NCBI RefSeq assembly: GCF_018636735.1
Contig: NZ_CP045200.1
Location: 2,448,001 to 2,512,000 of the forward strand
Direction: 5' to 3'
Length of the DNA: 64,000 nt
Source: Erythrobacter sp. 3-20A1M
GTDB lineage: Bacteria > Pseudomonadota > Alphaproteobacteria > Sphingomonadales > Sphingomonadaceae
Under the pieces are notes generated by a model. It searched no databases. It was not told the DNA's origin and saw nothing but the letters and a program-made list of their open reading frames with translations. The position numbers and the translations under genes are program-made. Positions 8,780-18,325 of the stretch are shown piece after piece; the stretch's first letter is position 1, and every line of letters begins with the position of its first letter.

Positions 8780-10473
8780 ATGCAAGCGGAAGCTGCGCTG
8801 GGCCGGGCAGGCCTGTGGTTCGGGATCATGCTGCTGTCGCTGGTCGTCGCGGCGACGGCGGCGGACGGCGGTTTCGCCGTCCACGCGACGATCGTCGGGC
8901 TCGTCGCTTTCGTGCTGATGTGGATAACGCGGCGCGCTTCGATCCGCTGGGCCGGGCGCAGGGCTTCTTCAAGATGCCCGTGGGTCCTTCCCGCTATGAC
9001 GACGATCCGGTCCGCTGGGCGACGCTGGCGACCATGTTCTGGGGCCTCGTCGGGCTGCTGGTAGGCGTCTTCATCGCGCTCCAGCTCTCCTTCCCCCAGC
9101 TCAATTTCCAACCCTATCTCAATTTCGGTCGCGTGCGTCCGCTGCATACCAGCGCGGTGATCTTCGCCTTCGGCGGCAACGCGCTCCTCGCGACCAGCTT
9201 CTACGTGGTTCAGCGCACCTGCCGCACGCAGCTGGCCTTTCCCGCGCTCGCCCGCTTCGTCTTCTGGGGCTACCAGATGTTCATCGTGCTCGCGGCGACG
9301 GGCTATCTGATGGGCGTTACCCAGTCCAAAGAATATGCCGAGCCGGAATGGTATGTCGACCTGTGGCTCACCGTCGTCTGGCTGGCCTATCTCGCGGTAT
9401 TCGTGGGCACGCTGCTGAAGCGCAGCGAACCGCATATCTACGTCGCCAACTGGTTCTACCTCGCCTTCATCGTGACCGTGGCGATGCTCCATGTGGTCAA
9501 CAATCTGGCCGTGCCGGTCAGCTTCCTGGGATCACGCAGCTACAGCGCGTTCTCGGGCGTGCAGGACGCGCTGACCCAATGGTGGTACGGCCATAACGCG
9601 GTCGGTTTCTTCCTGACTGCAGGCTTCCTGGGCATGATGTACTACTTCGTGCCGAAGCAGGCGGAACGGCCGGTCTACAGCTACCGCCTCTCGATCATCC
9701 ACTTCTGGTCGCTGATCTTCCTCTACATCTGGGCGGGCCCGCATCACCTGCATTACACCGCGCTGCCCGACTGGGCGCAGACCCTGGGCATGGTGTTTTC
9801 GATCATGCTGTGGATGCCCAGCTGGGGCGGGATGATCAACGGGCTGATGACGCTCAACGGCGCGTGGGACAAGGTCCGCACCGATCCGATCATCCGGATG
9901 ATGGTGATGGCGCTCGCGTTCTACGGCATGAGCACGTTCGAGGGTCCGATGCTCTCTATCAAGAGCGTCAACAGCCTGTCGCACTATACCGACTGGACCA
10001 TTGGCCACGTGCATTCGGGCGCGCTGGGGTGGAACGGGCTCATCACCTTCGCCTGCGTCTATTTCATGGTTCCGCGTCTGTGGGGACGGGAGCGGCTGTA
10101 CAGCCTGCGCATGGTCAACTGGCACTTCTGGCTCGCGACGCTGGGGATCGTCTTCTACGCCGCCAGCATGTGGGTGGCAGGCATCACCCAGGGGCTGATG
10201 TGGCGCGAATACGGGCCCGACGGCTATCTGGTGAACAGCTTCGCCGACACCGTCGCGGCGGTGCATCCGATGTACGTGATGCGCGCTTTCGGCGGGGCGA
10301 TGTACCTGACCGGCGCGGTGGTGATGGCATTCAACATCTGGATGACGCTGGCCGGTCGCCTGCGCGACGAAGCGCCCCTGACCGATGCATCATACGATCC
10401 GCAGGCCGATCGCCCGATCGTCCCGTCACTTTCCGCGCGCCCGGCGTCCGGTGCCGCCGTTCCCGCCGAATAG
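8780..10473 (+). CDS. ccoN: cbb3-type cytochrome c oxidase subunit I (CcoN), with an apparent one-base frameshift
   Basis: Catalytic subunit that reduces O2 at the haem b3-CuB site in the inner membrane. Conserved pieces include [34 protein letters not shown] and [12 protein letters not shown], which carry haem and copper histidines. The first membrane helix is read in one frame from ATG 8780 (good GGAG site), but the rest lies in the -1 frame. The switch fits the loss of one G at about 8922 (TGG-GAT), and restoring it gives a 564-residue protein. ATG 8734, in the downstream frame, gives an Arg-rich shadow N-terminus, and an internal ATG at 8974 would lose the first helix. Probably a consensus error, but a real mutation is possible. 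Confidence 0.88.
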
Positions 10474-10485
10474 GATCATCCAGGC

Positions 10486-11256
10486 ATGACCGATCTCGCC
10501 GTCAAGGAAACCGTGAAGGGCCACAAGCGCCTGGAACGCAATATCACGCTGCTGGCTATCGCCACGTTCTTCACCGTCGCCATCGGCGGTATCGTGGAAA
10601 TCGCCCCGCTGTTCTGGATCGACAACACGATCGAGAAGGTGGAGGGCGTGCGGCCCTATACCCCGCTCGAGCAGGCGGGTCGGGACATCTATATCCGCGA
10701 AGGCTGCTACAGCTGCCACAGCCAGATGATCCGTCCGTTCCGCGACGAGGTGGAACGCTACGGGCATTACAGCCTCGCCGCGGAAAGCATGTACGATCAC
10801 CCGTTCCAGTGGGGCTCCAAACGCACCGGGCCTGACCTGGCGCGCGTGGGCGGGCGCTATTCCGACGAATGGCATGTCCAGCACCTGCGCGAGCCGCAAA
10901 GCGTGGTGCCCGAAAGCGTGATGCCGCAATACGGCTTCCTCGCGGAGACCGACCTGCACGTCGCCGATCCGGCCGCGATGCTGACCGCGCTGCGGCGCGT
11001 CGGCGTGCCTTATTCCGATCGCGATATCGGCCAGGCGTTGGCCGACATGATGTTGCAAGCCGATCCCGAGGCGGAAGGCGACATGGCCGATTTTCTCGCC
11101 CGCTATCCCAAGGCGCAGGCGCGCGATTTCGATGGTGATCCAACGCGCCTGACGGAGATGGATGCGCTGGTCGCCTATCTGCAGATGCTAGGCACGCTCG
11201 TCGATTTCGAGAGCGCAGCGGCGCATGAGGAACTGGCGCAGGAGAAGGGCCGGTGA
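10486..11256 (+). CDS. ccoO: cbb3-type oxidase mono-haem subunit II (CcoO)
   Basis: A 256-residue membrane-anchored c-type cytochrome. One N-terminal membrane helix (about 20-45) is followed by a periplasmic domain with the haem-binding CYSCH motif (C74, C77, H78) and a likely axial methionine in ESVMPQYGF. CcoO passes electrons from CcoP to the CcoN haem b. It lies 12 bp after ccoN, and its stop overlaps the GTG of ccoQ, so it belongs to one tightly packed operon. The sequence is complete with no unusual feature. Confidence 0.95.
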   Translation: MTDLAVKETVKGHKRLERNITLLAIATFFTVAIGGIVEIAPLFWIDNTIEKVEGVRPYTPLEQAGRDIYIREGCYSCHSQMIRPFRDEVERYGHYSLAAESMYDHPFQWGSKRTGPDLARVGGRYSDEWHVQHLREPQSVVPESVMPQYGFLAETDLHVADPAAMLTALRRVGVPYSDRDIGQALADMMLQADPEAEGDMADFLARYPKAQARDFDGDPTRLTEMDALVAYLQMLGTLVDFESAAAHEELAQEKGR

Positions 11257-11417
11257 GCTTGTACGACCAGCTGCGGCATCTGGCCGACAGCCACGCTCTC
11301 GTCGCGATCGTGGTGGTGTTCCTGATCCTGTGTGCCTGGCCGTTCCGCCCCGGCGCCGGCAAGCACAACCGCGCGGCCGCGAAATCCATTTTCGAGGATG
11401 AGAACGATGGCGAATAA
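11253..11417 (+). CDS. ccoQ: cbb3 oxidase small subunit CcoQ
   Basis: A 54-residue protein with a single membrane helix (about 15-29) followed by the family's short WPFRPGAGK-like cytoplasmic segment and an acidic tail. The GTG start overlaps the ccoO stop (GTGA), and the 3' end overlaps the ccoP start by 11 bases. CcoQ proteins stabilise the interaction of CcoP with the CcoNO core. Size, position between ccoO and ccoP and topology all agree, though small subunits of this kind have low sequence conservation. Confidence 0.88.
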   Translation: MSLYDQLRHLADSHALVAIVVVFLILCAWPFRPGAGKHNRAAAKSIFEDENDGE

Positions 11418-12318
11418 GCGCATTGACGAGCCGACCGGCACTCCGACCGTCGGGCATGAGTGGGACGGTATCGAAGAGCTCGATACCCCGCTGCCGCGCT
11501 GGTGGCTGTGGACGTTCTATCTCACCATCATCTTCGCGATCGGCTACGTCATCGCCTTTCCCGCGTGGCCGATGCTGGACCGGGCGACTTCCGGCCTGCT
11601 CGGCTGGTCGAGCCGGGGGCAGCTGGCCGAGCAGGTCGACCTCGCCCAAGTGGCACAGCAGGGCATGCGCGACACACTGGCCCGCACCCCGATCGAACGC
11701 TTGCCGGATGACAGCGCGCTGATGGCGCAGGCCGTGGCCGGGGGACGCGCTGCCTTCGCCGTCAACTGCAGCCAATGCCACGGCTCAGGCGCGGCAGGCA
11801 GCCAACGGCTCGGCTATCCCAATCTGAACGACGACGACTGGCTGTGGGGTGGCGACCTGAAGGCAATCGAATACACGATCTTCAACGGTATCAGGCAGCC
11901 TGGCCATCCCGATACGAGAAGCAGCGTCATGCCCGCGTTCGAGGGTGCCTTCGAACCGCAGCAGCTGGAAGCGCTCGTGTCCCACGTGCTCTCGCTCAGC
12001 GGCAAGGGGCGCTCGACCAACCTGGGTGCGCAGACCTTCGCCGACAATTGCGCGGCGTGTCACGGCAACCAAGGCCAGGGCAATCGGGAAGTCGGTGCGC
12101 CGCGCCTCAACGATGCGATCTGGCTGCGTGGGGGCACCCCGGAGGACATTCGCAGGCAGGTCCTTCAGCCGCGCATGGGTGCGATGCCCGCCTGGGGCGA
12201 TCGGCTCGATCCGGTGACGATCAAGATGCTGGCAGCCTATGTCCACTCGCTCGGGGGAGGCGAAGACTTCGTAGAGGTCGCCAAGGACCCCGAGGTAGAG
12301 GTCGATGAGCAACCCTGA
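11407..12318 (+). CDS. ccoP: cbb3-type oxidase di-haem subunit III (CcoP)
   Basis: A 303-residue protein. The cytoplasmic start holds the conserved GHEWDGI element, then a membrane helix (about 32-52) and two periplasmic cytochrome c domains with CSQCH (C121, C124, H125) and CAACH (C215, C218, H219). CcoP accepts electrons from soluble or membrane cytochromes and hands them to CcoO. The ATG lies inside the 3' end of ccoQ, and the 3' end overlaps ccoG by 14 bases. Haem attachment depends on the ccm genes found later in this window. Confidence 0.95.
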   Translation: MANKRIDEPTGTPTVGHEWDGIEELDTPLPRWWLWTFYLTIIFAIGYVIAFPAWPMLDRATSGLLGWSSRGQLAEQVDLAQVAQQGMRDTLARTPIERLPDDSALMAQAVAGGRAAFAVNCSQCHGSGAAGSQRLGYPNLNDDDWLWGGDLKAIEYTIFNGIRQPGHPDTRSSVMPAFEGAFEPQQLEALVSHVLSLSGKGRSTNLGAQTFADNCAACHGNQGQGNREVGAPRLNDAIWLRGGTPEDIRRQVLQPRMGAMPAWGDRLDPVTIKMLAAYVHSLGGGEDFVEVAKDPEVEVDEQP

Positions 12319-13891
12319 AGAACCGCATCCACATGATGGCCGAGCGCGATCGGCGGTCATCGAGCGGGGCGTGGCGAAAACAAACCGGCCGGTAAGCAGC
12401 GCCGTCGCGGCGCCGGGCGCGGCCACGAAGCGGCACGAACCGGGCGAGCCCGATCGCGCCCACCTGCGCGAAAAGCTCTACGAACCGCGCAAGCAGGTCC
12501 ACAACAAGAGGATCGACGGGCCGTTCAGGCGCTTCAAGTGGTTCGTCATGCTGGTGACGCTCGGCATCTACTACGTCACTCCCTGGCTGCGCTGGGACCG
12601 CGGGCCGTACGCACCCGACCAGGCGGTGCTGGTCGATGTCGCCCACCGCCGCTTCTACATGTTCTCGATCGAGATATGGCCGCACGAATTCTACTTCGTC
12701 GCCGGTCTGTTGATCATGGCCGGGGTGGGGCTGTTCCTGGTCACCAGCGCGGTCGGCCGGGCCTGGTGCGGTTATGCCTGTCCGCAGACGGTATGGACCG
12801 ACCTGTTCCAGCACATCGACCGGTTTATCGATGGCGACCGCAATGCTCGCGCGCGCCTGGACGCCGCGCCCTGGCGCTGGAGCAAGGTGCTCCGGCGCGC
12901 CTTCAAATGGACGATCTACGCCGCGATCGGATTCGTCACGGGCGGTGCATGGATCCTCTATTTCGCCGATGCGCCGACGCTGTTTCGGGAGTTCTTCGCC
13001 GGGGAGGCGGCCCCGGTCGCCTATATCACCGTCGCGATCCTGACCCTGACAACGGTGACGCTGGGCGGCTTCATGCGTGAGCAGGTGTGCATCTACATGT
13101 GCCCGTGGCCGCGTATCCAGAGCGCGATGCTCGACGAGAAATCGTTGATGGTCACCTACAAGGACTGGCGCGGCGAACCGCGCGGCAGCGTGAAGAAGGC
13201 GCGCCGCGATCCGGAGCATTTCGGCGACTGTATCGACTGCATGCAATGCGTGCAGGTCTGCCCCACCGGGATCGACATTCGCGAGGGGCCGCAGATCGGC
13301 TGCATCACCTGCGCGCTGTGCATCGATGCCTGCGACAAGGTAATGGCCGAGGTCGGCCGTCCCCGCGGCCTGATCGATTATGCCACGCTGGAGGATTGCG
13401 AACGCGAAGCGAAGGGCGAAACGCCCCGGTCGCCCTGGCGCACCCTCTTTCGCCCGCGAACGATCGTCTATTTCCTCGTCTGGGGTGGGATCGGGGTCGC
13501 GCTGCTGTTCGCGCTAGGCACGCGCAGCCGCACCGAACTGACGGTCTCGCCCGATCGCAACCCGCCCTACATGCTGATGAGCGACGGGTCGGTGCGCAAT
13601 GCGTTCACGCTCAACCTGCGCAACATGCAGAGCCGCCCGCGCCAGATGGAGATCGCGGTGGAAGGTCTGCGGGATGCCACGATGTGGTCTAGCACGGTCG
13701 GTCGCGCCGATGCCGCGCCCACGCAGGTCGTGACGGTCCCCGCCGACCAGACGCGCAGCGTGCGCGCCTATATTGCCGTGCCGCCGGGCACGCCGGCGCA
13801 GGATTTCACCTTCCGCATCACCGCGCAGGACGAGGAGGGCGAAAGCGACAGCGTGAAAACCCGCCTGTCCGCACCAGAGGACGCCCCATGA
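12305..13891 (+). CDS. ccoG: Cytochrome c oxidase accessory protein CcoG (FixG/RdxA family)
   Basis: A 528-residue membrane protein with about five helices and a polyferredoxin-type core: C309/C312/C315/C319 and C333/C336/C339/C343, which can hold two 4Fe-4S clusters. Further cysteine motifs (WCGYACP, YMCPWPR) lie near membrane helices. CcoG is thought to reduce Cu(II) to Cu(I) for cbb3 assembly. An IG-like periplasmic domain forms the last 120 residues. The N-terminal 60 residues are Pro/Arg-rich and poorly conserved. It overlaps ccoP at its start and ccoH at its end (ATGA). Confidence 0.93.
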   Translation: MSNPEEPHPHDGRARSAVIERGVAKTNRPVSSAVAAPGAATKRHEPGEPDRAHLREKLYEPRKQVHNKRIDGPFRRFKWFVMLVTLGIYYVTPWLRWDRGPYAPDQAVLVDVAHRRFYMFSIEIWPHEFYFVAGLLIMAGVGLFLVTSAVGRAWCGYACPQTVWTDLFQHIDRFIDGDRNARARLDAAPWRWSKVLRRAFKWTIYAAIGFVTGGAWILYFADAPTLFREFFAGEAAPVAYITVAILTLTTVTLGGFMREQVCIYMCPWPRIQSAMLDEKSLMVTYKDWRGEPRGSVKKARRDPEHFGDCIDCMQCVQVCPTGIDIREGPQIGCITCALCIDACDKVMAEVGRPRGLIDYATLEDCEREAKGETPRSPWRTLFRPRTIVYFLVWGGIGVALLFALGTRSRTELTVSPDRNPPYMLMSDGSVRNAFTLNLRNMQSRPRQMEIAVEGLRDATMWSSTVGRADAAPTQVVTVPADQTRSVRAYIAVPPGTPAQDFTFRITAQDEEGESDSVKTRLSAPEDAP

Positions 13892-14346
13892 CCCGCCGTA
13901 CCAGACGCAAATTCAGCGGGCGCGACATGGCGATGATCCTTGTTGGCGGCTTCGCCGTGGTCTTCGCGGTTAATTTCACCATGGCCGCCCTTGCCACGCG
14001 CGGCTTCGGCGGCGTGGTGGTCGAGAACTCCTACGTTGCGAGCCAGAACTTCAACGGCTGGTTGGACGCCGAACGCGCGCAGGAGCAGCTTGGCTGGTCG
14101 GTCGATATACACCGAGCCAAAGACGGGAGACTGATGATCGAAACCGTTGGCGCGCCGCAAGCCGCCGATGTGTCTGCCCATCTGCGGCATCCGTTGGGGC
14201 AGAAGGACGAGGTCGATCTGACCTTCCAGGCTAGCGGGAAGGACCGCTACCGCTCCGACCAGCCTATGCCGGCGGGACGCTGGATCGCCCGCGTCACGAT
14301 CGTTTCGGGCAGCAATCGCTGGGTCGGCGAGCAACACGTCGAATGA
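13888..14346 (+). CDS. ccoH: FixH/CcoH family assembly protein
   Basis: A 152-residue protein with one N-terminal membrane helix (about 14-34) and a periplasmic beta-rich domain. The segment VENSYVASQNFNGWL matches the FixH family motif in which VxxSY(V)xxxxFN is conserved. CcoH is needed for stable assembly of the cbb3 complex and copper delivery. Its ATG overlaps the ccoG stop and its stop overlaps the ccoI ATG (both ATGA), in the usual G-H-I-S order. Confidence 0.9.
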   Translation: MTRRTRRKFSGRDMAMILVGGFAVVFAVNFTMAALATRGFGGVVVENSYVASQNFNGWLDAERAQEQLGWSVDIHRAKDGRLMIETVGAPQAADVSAHLRHPLGQKDEVDLTFQASGKDRYRSDQPMPAGRWIARVTIVSGSNRWVGEQHVE

Positions 14347-16490
14347 ACGCGGCGGTCGCCATTGAACCCGCCTTGGGCGAGCGCATGCTCGACACGCGCC
14401 TGACTGTACCGGGCATCAAGTGTGCCGGATGCATCGGCAAGATCGAGCGTGGCCTGTCCGCGTTCGAGGGGGTGGAAGCCGCGCGAGTCAACTTCTCTGC
14501 CAAGCGCGTGGCGGTGCACCATGTGCCATCCGTGACGCGGGGCGCGCTCGTTGGCGAACTGCGCCGCCTGGGCTTCGACGCGCAGCCGGTGGAGGCCAAC
14601 CCGCTGGCGCAGGACGATGCCGAGGGCAGGGCGCTCCTGCGAGCGCTGGCCGTCGCCGGTTTCGGCATGATGAACATCATGCTGCTGTCGGTCAGCGTCT
14701 GGTCCGGCGCGGGCGGGGCGACGCGCGAACTGTTCCACTGGCTCTCGGCGCTGATCGCCCTTCCGGTCATCGCGTATGCGGGCCGACCGTTCTTCGCATC
14801 GGCGGCGATGGCGCTACGCCATCGGCGGACCAATATGGACGTTCCGATCTCCATCGGCGTCCTGCTGGCGACAGGTCTGAGCCTGTACGAGACATTGTCC
14901 GGTGGGCAACACGCCTATTTCGACAGCGCAGTAATGCTGCTGTTCTTCCTGCTGGCGGGCCGCGCGCTCGACGCCACGATGCGCAACCGCACGCGCGCCG
15001 GGATAGGGGCGCTGCTGGGGCGGATGGGGCGCGAAGCCGGGGTGGTACAGGCCGACGGATCAATCGTGCGCGTCGCTGCGGACCAGCTTGCGCCCGGGAT
15101 GCTGATGGTCGTCGCGGCGGGGGAGGCGCTGGCGGCGGACGGCGTGCTGGAAGACGGCAGGGGCTCGATCGACAACTCCATGCTCACCGGCGAAAGCAAT
15201 CCCGAACGGATCGGGCGCGGCGATCTGGTCCATGCCGGTGCCATCAATCTGCTCGATCCGATCCGGGTGCGCATCTCGGCGACCGGAAGCGACACGGCCA
15301 TTGCGGAAATCGCCCGGCTGATGGACGAAGCGGGCCAGTCTCGCAGCCGCTATGTCCGTATCGCAGATCGCGCCGCGCGTCTCTATGCGCCCGCCGTCCA
15401 TTCGCTGGCGGCGCTTGCCTTCGTCGGCTGGACGATCGCGGGAGCGGGCTGGCACCAGTCACTAGTCATTGCGATCGCCGTCCTCATCATCACCTGTCCG
15501 TGCGCGATGGGGCTGGCAGTCCCCGCGGCCCAGGTGGTCGCCTCCGGCGCTTTGATCCGCAAAGGGCTGCTGGTGAAAGACGGCAGCGCGCTGGAACGGC
15601 TGGCCGAGGTCGACACCGTCATTTTCGACAAGACCGGCACGCTGACCCTGGGCGAATTGCGCGCCGATATCGCCAATCTCGATCCGCGCGAACGCGCCGT
15701 CGCGCTGGGCCTGGCGCAGGAGAGTCGACATCCCCTCAGCGTAGGATTGGCGAGGTCGCTTGCTGCGCATGGGGTCGTCCCTGCCCGGATCGACGACGTC
15801 GCGGAGGCCGGGGGCGTGGGCATCACCGGCCATTGCGAGGGCCTGCCGGTCGCTCTCGAACGGCCATCCGAAACGGATCGCGCAAACGGTGAAACGCCCA
15901 GTGTCTCCTTGCGGATCGGCGATCGCAGCCGCCTGATCGCCTTCGCAGACCGGCTGCGGCCCGACGCGAAAGTGACTGTCGCCGCGTTTGCGACGCTCGG
16001 GCTGGAAGCGTCGGTCCTGTCAGGGGACGGACCGGCGGCAGTAGCGCGCGCAAGCGCGCAACTTGGCATTGCGGGGAAGGGCGGGGTCGATCCGGCGGGC
16101 AAGCTCGCCGCACTGGAGGCACTGAAGCGCGCCGGACGTAATCCGCTGATGGTGGGCGACGGACTGAATGACGGTCCCGCGCTGGCCGCCGCACATGCAT
16201 CCATCGCGCCGGGCACCGCGAGCGATGCGAGCCAGCAGGCGGCGGATGCGGTGTTCGTGGGCGAGAATCTGATGCCGGTCGCGCTCGCGGTGCGTGTCGC
16301 GCGGGCGACGATGCGGATCGTGAGGCAGAACTTCGGGTTCGCGATCGGTTACAACACGCTCGCCATCCCGCTCGCGCTCGCTGGGCTCGTGACTCCGCTG
16401 ATCGCGGCAGTCGCCATGTCGGCAAGCTCGCTGGTGGTGGTCGGAAACTCGCTGCGGCTGGCCCGCGCTGCGCGGAAGCCCATCGTATGA
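14343..16490 (+). CDS. ccoI: Copper-exporting P1B-type ATPase CcoI (FixI)
   Basis: A 715-residue P-type ATPase. An N-terminal heavy-metal domain carries CAGC (C27, C30); the membrane CPC motif is at 385-387; the phosphorylated aspartate is D429 in DKTGTLT; and a GDGLNDGPAL hinge lies near residue 606. The TGES actuator loop is at about 282-285. FixI-type ATPases move Cu(I) out of the cytoplasm for insertion into the CcoN haem-copper centre, rather than for copper resistance. The gene overlaps both ccoH and ccoS by four bases. Confidence 0.93.
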   Translation: MNAAVAIEPALGERMLDTRLTVPGIKCAGCIGKIERGLSAFEGVEAARVNFSAKRVAVHHVPSVTRGALVGELRRLGFDAQPVEANPLAQDDAEGRALLRALAVAGFGMMNIMLLSVSVWSGAGGATRELFHWLSALIALPVIAYAGRPFFASAAMALRHRRTNMDVPISIGVLLATGLSLYETLSGGQHAYFDSAVMLLFFLLAGRALDATMRNRTRAGIGALLGRMGREAGVVQADGSIVRVAADQLAPGMLMVVAAGEALAADGVLEDGRGSIDNSMLTGESNPERIGRGDLVHAGAINLLDPIRVRISATGSDTAIAEIARLMDEAGQSRSRYVRIADRAARLYAPAVHSLAALAFVGWTIAGAGWHQSLVIAIAVLIITCPCAMGLAVPAAQVVASGALIRKGLLVKDGSALERLAEVDTVIFDKTGTLTLGELRADIANLDPRERAVALGLAQESRHPLSVGLARSLAAHGVVPARIDDVAEAGGVGITGHCEGLPVALERPSETDRANGETPSVSLRIGDRSRLIAFADRLRPDAKVTVAAFATLGLEASVLSGDGPAAVARASAQLGIAGKGGVDPAGKLAALEALKRAGRNPLMVGDGLNDGPALAAAHASIAPGTASDASQQAADAVFVGENLMPVALAVRVARATMRIVRQNFGFAIGYNTLAIPLALAGLVTPLIAAVAMSASSLVVVGNSLRLARAARKPIV

Positions 16491-16657
16491 GTGTGCTGGC
16501 CTATCTCATCCCTATCGCGCTGCTGATGGGCGGGGGCGGCCTCGCCACGTTCTTCTGGGCGATGCGCGATGGCCAGTTCGAGGATCTGGACGGCGCGGCC
16601 AACCGCATCCTGATCGACGACGACGACGATGATGACCGGCAGGAGCGAGACGAATGA
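16487..16657 (+). CDS. ccoS: cbb3 oxidase maturation protein CcoS
   Basis: A 56-residue protein: a single N-terminal membrane helix (about 5-26) followed by the family core FWAMRDGQFEDLDGAA and an acidic run of seven aspartates. CcoS is required for cofactor insertion into CcoN. The ATG overlaps the ccoI stop (ATGA), and the TGA overlaps the ATG of the next small gene. The core motif is strongly characteristic, so the identification is secure despite the small size. Confidence 0.92.
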   Translation: MSVLAYLIPIALLMGGGGLATFFWAMRDGQFEDLDGAANRILIDDDDDDDRQERDE

Positions 16658-16875
16658 ACGGCAATTTGCTTCTCGCGCTGACAGCCTTGCTGCCCCTCGC
16701 GCTCGGCACCAGCCCCGCCAGTGGAGACACGATGTCCGTGACCATCTGTTCGGGAACCGAGAGCCGGACCCTCGAAGTCCCGATCCCGGGTAAGCCGCCG
16801 ACAATACCCGGCCATTGTGCGGCCAAGGCGTGCCACGCTGGCTGCAACCGCAAGGAATTTGATCCAACGCAATGA
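16654..16875 (+). CDS. Small exported Cys-rich protein of unknown function in the cco operon
   Basis: A 73-residue protein not recognised as any family. Residues 1-24 look like a signal peptide (hydrophobic core ending near ASG-D). The mature part is about 49 residues with four cysteines: C32 and a cluster CAAKACHAGC (C55, C60, C64) with an internal His. The ATG overlaps the ccoS stop (ATGA), so it is translationally coupled to cbb3 assembly genes. Cys/His content and export suggest metal or disulfide chemistry in the periplasm, perhaps copper handling, but this is inference from context only. Confidence 0.7.
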   Translation: MNGNLLLALTALLPLALGTSPASGDTMSVTICSGTESRTLEVPIPGKPPTIPGHCAAKACHAGCNRKEFDPTQ

Positions 16876-16906
16876 CGGCGCGGTCGGATCGGCCGAAAGC
16901 GTCCGC

Positions 16907-18220
16907 ATGTGGCATTATCATCCAGACCTGCTGGCGGCACCCGTTCCGCGGTACACCAGCTTTCCTACCGCCGCCGAGTTCGGCGCGCTTCAGCCCGCCG
17001 ATCATCGCAAGGCGATCGAGGCCGTGTCGGGCGATGTCTCGCTCTACGTCCATATCCCCTTCTGCGAGAAGATCTGTTTCTACTGCGGGTGCAACACAGG
17101 TGCAGCCGGTCGCCAGGCGCGGCTCCAGTCCTATCTCGATGCGCTGCATCGTGAGATAGAGACCGTGGCGGGCTTGCTGCCGTCCGGCACCAAGGTCAGA
17201 CGCCTGTCTTTCGGAGGTGGCAGCCCGAATGCGCTGGCACCGGCAGAATTCACCCGCCTCGTCGATAAGCTGACCGCCCGGTTTGCCCTTACCAATCCCA
17301 TCTTCTCCATCGAACTCGATCCGCGCAGCATGTCGGACGAATGGGCCGCGGTGATCCAGGCCGTCGGGATTGAGCGGGCCAGCCTCGGCGTGCAGACCTT
17401 CGCCGCGCATTGCCAGCAGGCGATCGGCCGGGTGCAGGGAGAGGATCTGATCCTGCGCACGGTCGACCAGCTGCGCGATGCGGGCGTTACCTCGCTCAAT
17501 TTCGACCTCATGTACGGCCTGCCCGATCAGACGCGCGACGACCTGACCGACACGCTGCACCGCACGCGGGTGTTGGGGGCCGATCGGGTGTCGCTGTTCG
17601 GCTATGCGCATGTTCCACACCTAGTCCCGCGCCAGAAGGTGATCGACGGCGAACGCCTGCCCGATCAGGAAGAGCGGTTCGCGATGGCCTCGCTAGGCTA
17701 TGCCTACCTGTGTACGCATGGCTACACGCCGGTCGGCTTCGACCATTTCGCGAAGCCCGGAGGGGACCCGCTGGCCCATGCAGCGCTCGGGGGCGGGCTG
17801 CACCGCAATTTCCAAGGTTTCACCGACGACGATGCACCCAACCTGATCGGGCTGGGCGCGTCAGCGATCAGTTCCTTTCCCGATCTTCATGTGCAGAACG
17901 AGAAGAACGCCGGGCGCTACCGCATGCGTGCTTCGCAGGGGGCTCTGGCGACCGCGAACGGGGTCAGGCGCACCGCTCAGGATCGCTATCGCGGCGCAGT
18001 CATCGAACGGCTGCTGTGCCACGGTCACGCCCGGATCGGCGCGTGCTTGCTGGCGGAGGTTCATCCGCGCCTCGCCCCCTTCATCGAACGCGGCCTCGCC
18101 AGTGTGGACGAGGGATGGCTCACCATCCTGCCGGACGGCCTGCCCTATGCCCGTACTATCGCCGCGTTGTTCGATCCCTATCGACAGGATTCGCAGCGTC
18201 GTTTCAGCTCGGCTGTCTGA
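16907..18220 (+). CDS. hemN: Oxygen-independent coproporphyrinogen III dehydrogenase (HemN)
   Basis: A 437-residue radical SAM enzyme that oxidatively decarboxylates coproporphyrinogen III to protoporphyrinogen IX without oxygen. The 4Fe-4S site is C53-x3-C57-x2-C60 followed by GC (C62), as in true HemN rather than HemW. Family blocks such as RYTSFPTA at the N-terminus, FGGGSPN and LDPR are present. It follows the cco cluster by 31 bp and is often in the same FNR-type regulon, since it supplies haem for the oxidase at low oxygen. ATG 16907 is used because the frame upstream lies in the preceding small gene. Confidence 0.93.
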   Translation: MWHYHPDLLAAPVPRYTSFPTAAEFGALQPADHRKAIEAVSGDVSLYVHIPFCEKICFYCGCNTGAAGRQARLQSYLDALHREIETVAGLLPSGTKVRRLSFGGGSPNALAPAEFTRLVDKLTARFALTNPIFSIELDPRSMSDEWAAVIQAVGIERASLGVQTFAAHCQQAIGRVQGEDLILRTVDQLRDAGVTSLNFDLMYGLPDQTRDDLTDTLHRTRVLGADRVSLFGYAHVPHLVPRQKVIDGERLPDQEERFAMASLGYAYLCTHGYTPVGFDHFAKPGGDPLAHAALGGGLHRNFQGFTDDDAPNLIGLGASAISSFPDLHVQNEKNAGRYRMRASQGALATANGVRRTAQDRYRGAVIERLLCHGHARIGACLLAEVHPRLAPFIERGLASVDEGWLTILPDGLPYARTIAALFDPYRQDSQRRFSSAV

Positions 18221-18325
18221 GGGCCAGATGCTCGATACGGCCGAAACGGGTGCGGTAAGGATGGTGCGAAGGGCGTAATCCTGCAATGGTCGACCGGCAT
18301 TGCTGCGGCGAAACGGAGATCGACC

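Noticed and set aside
8734-8973. Upstream start for ccoN in the downstream frame
   Set aside because: The extra N-terminus is Arg/Gly-rich and unlike CcoN, while the other frame encodes a good first helix with a ribosome site; a frameshift explains both.
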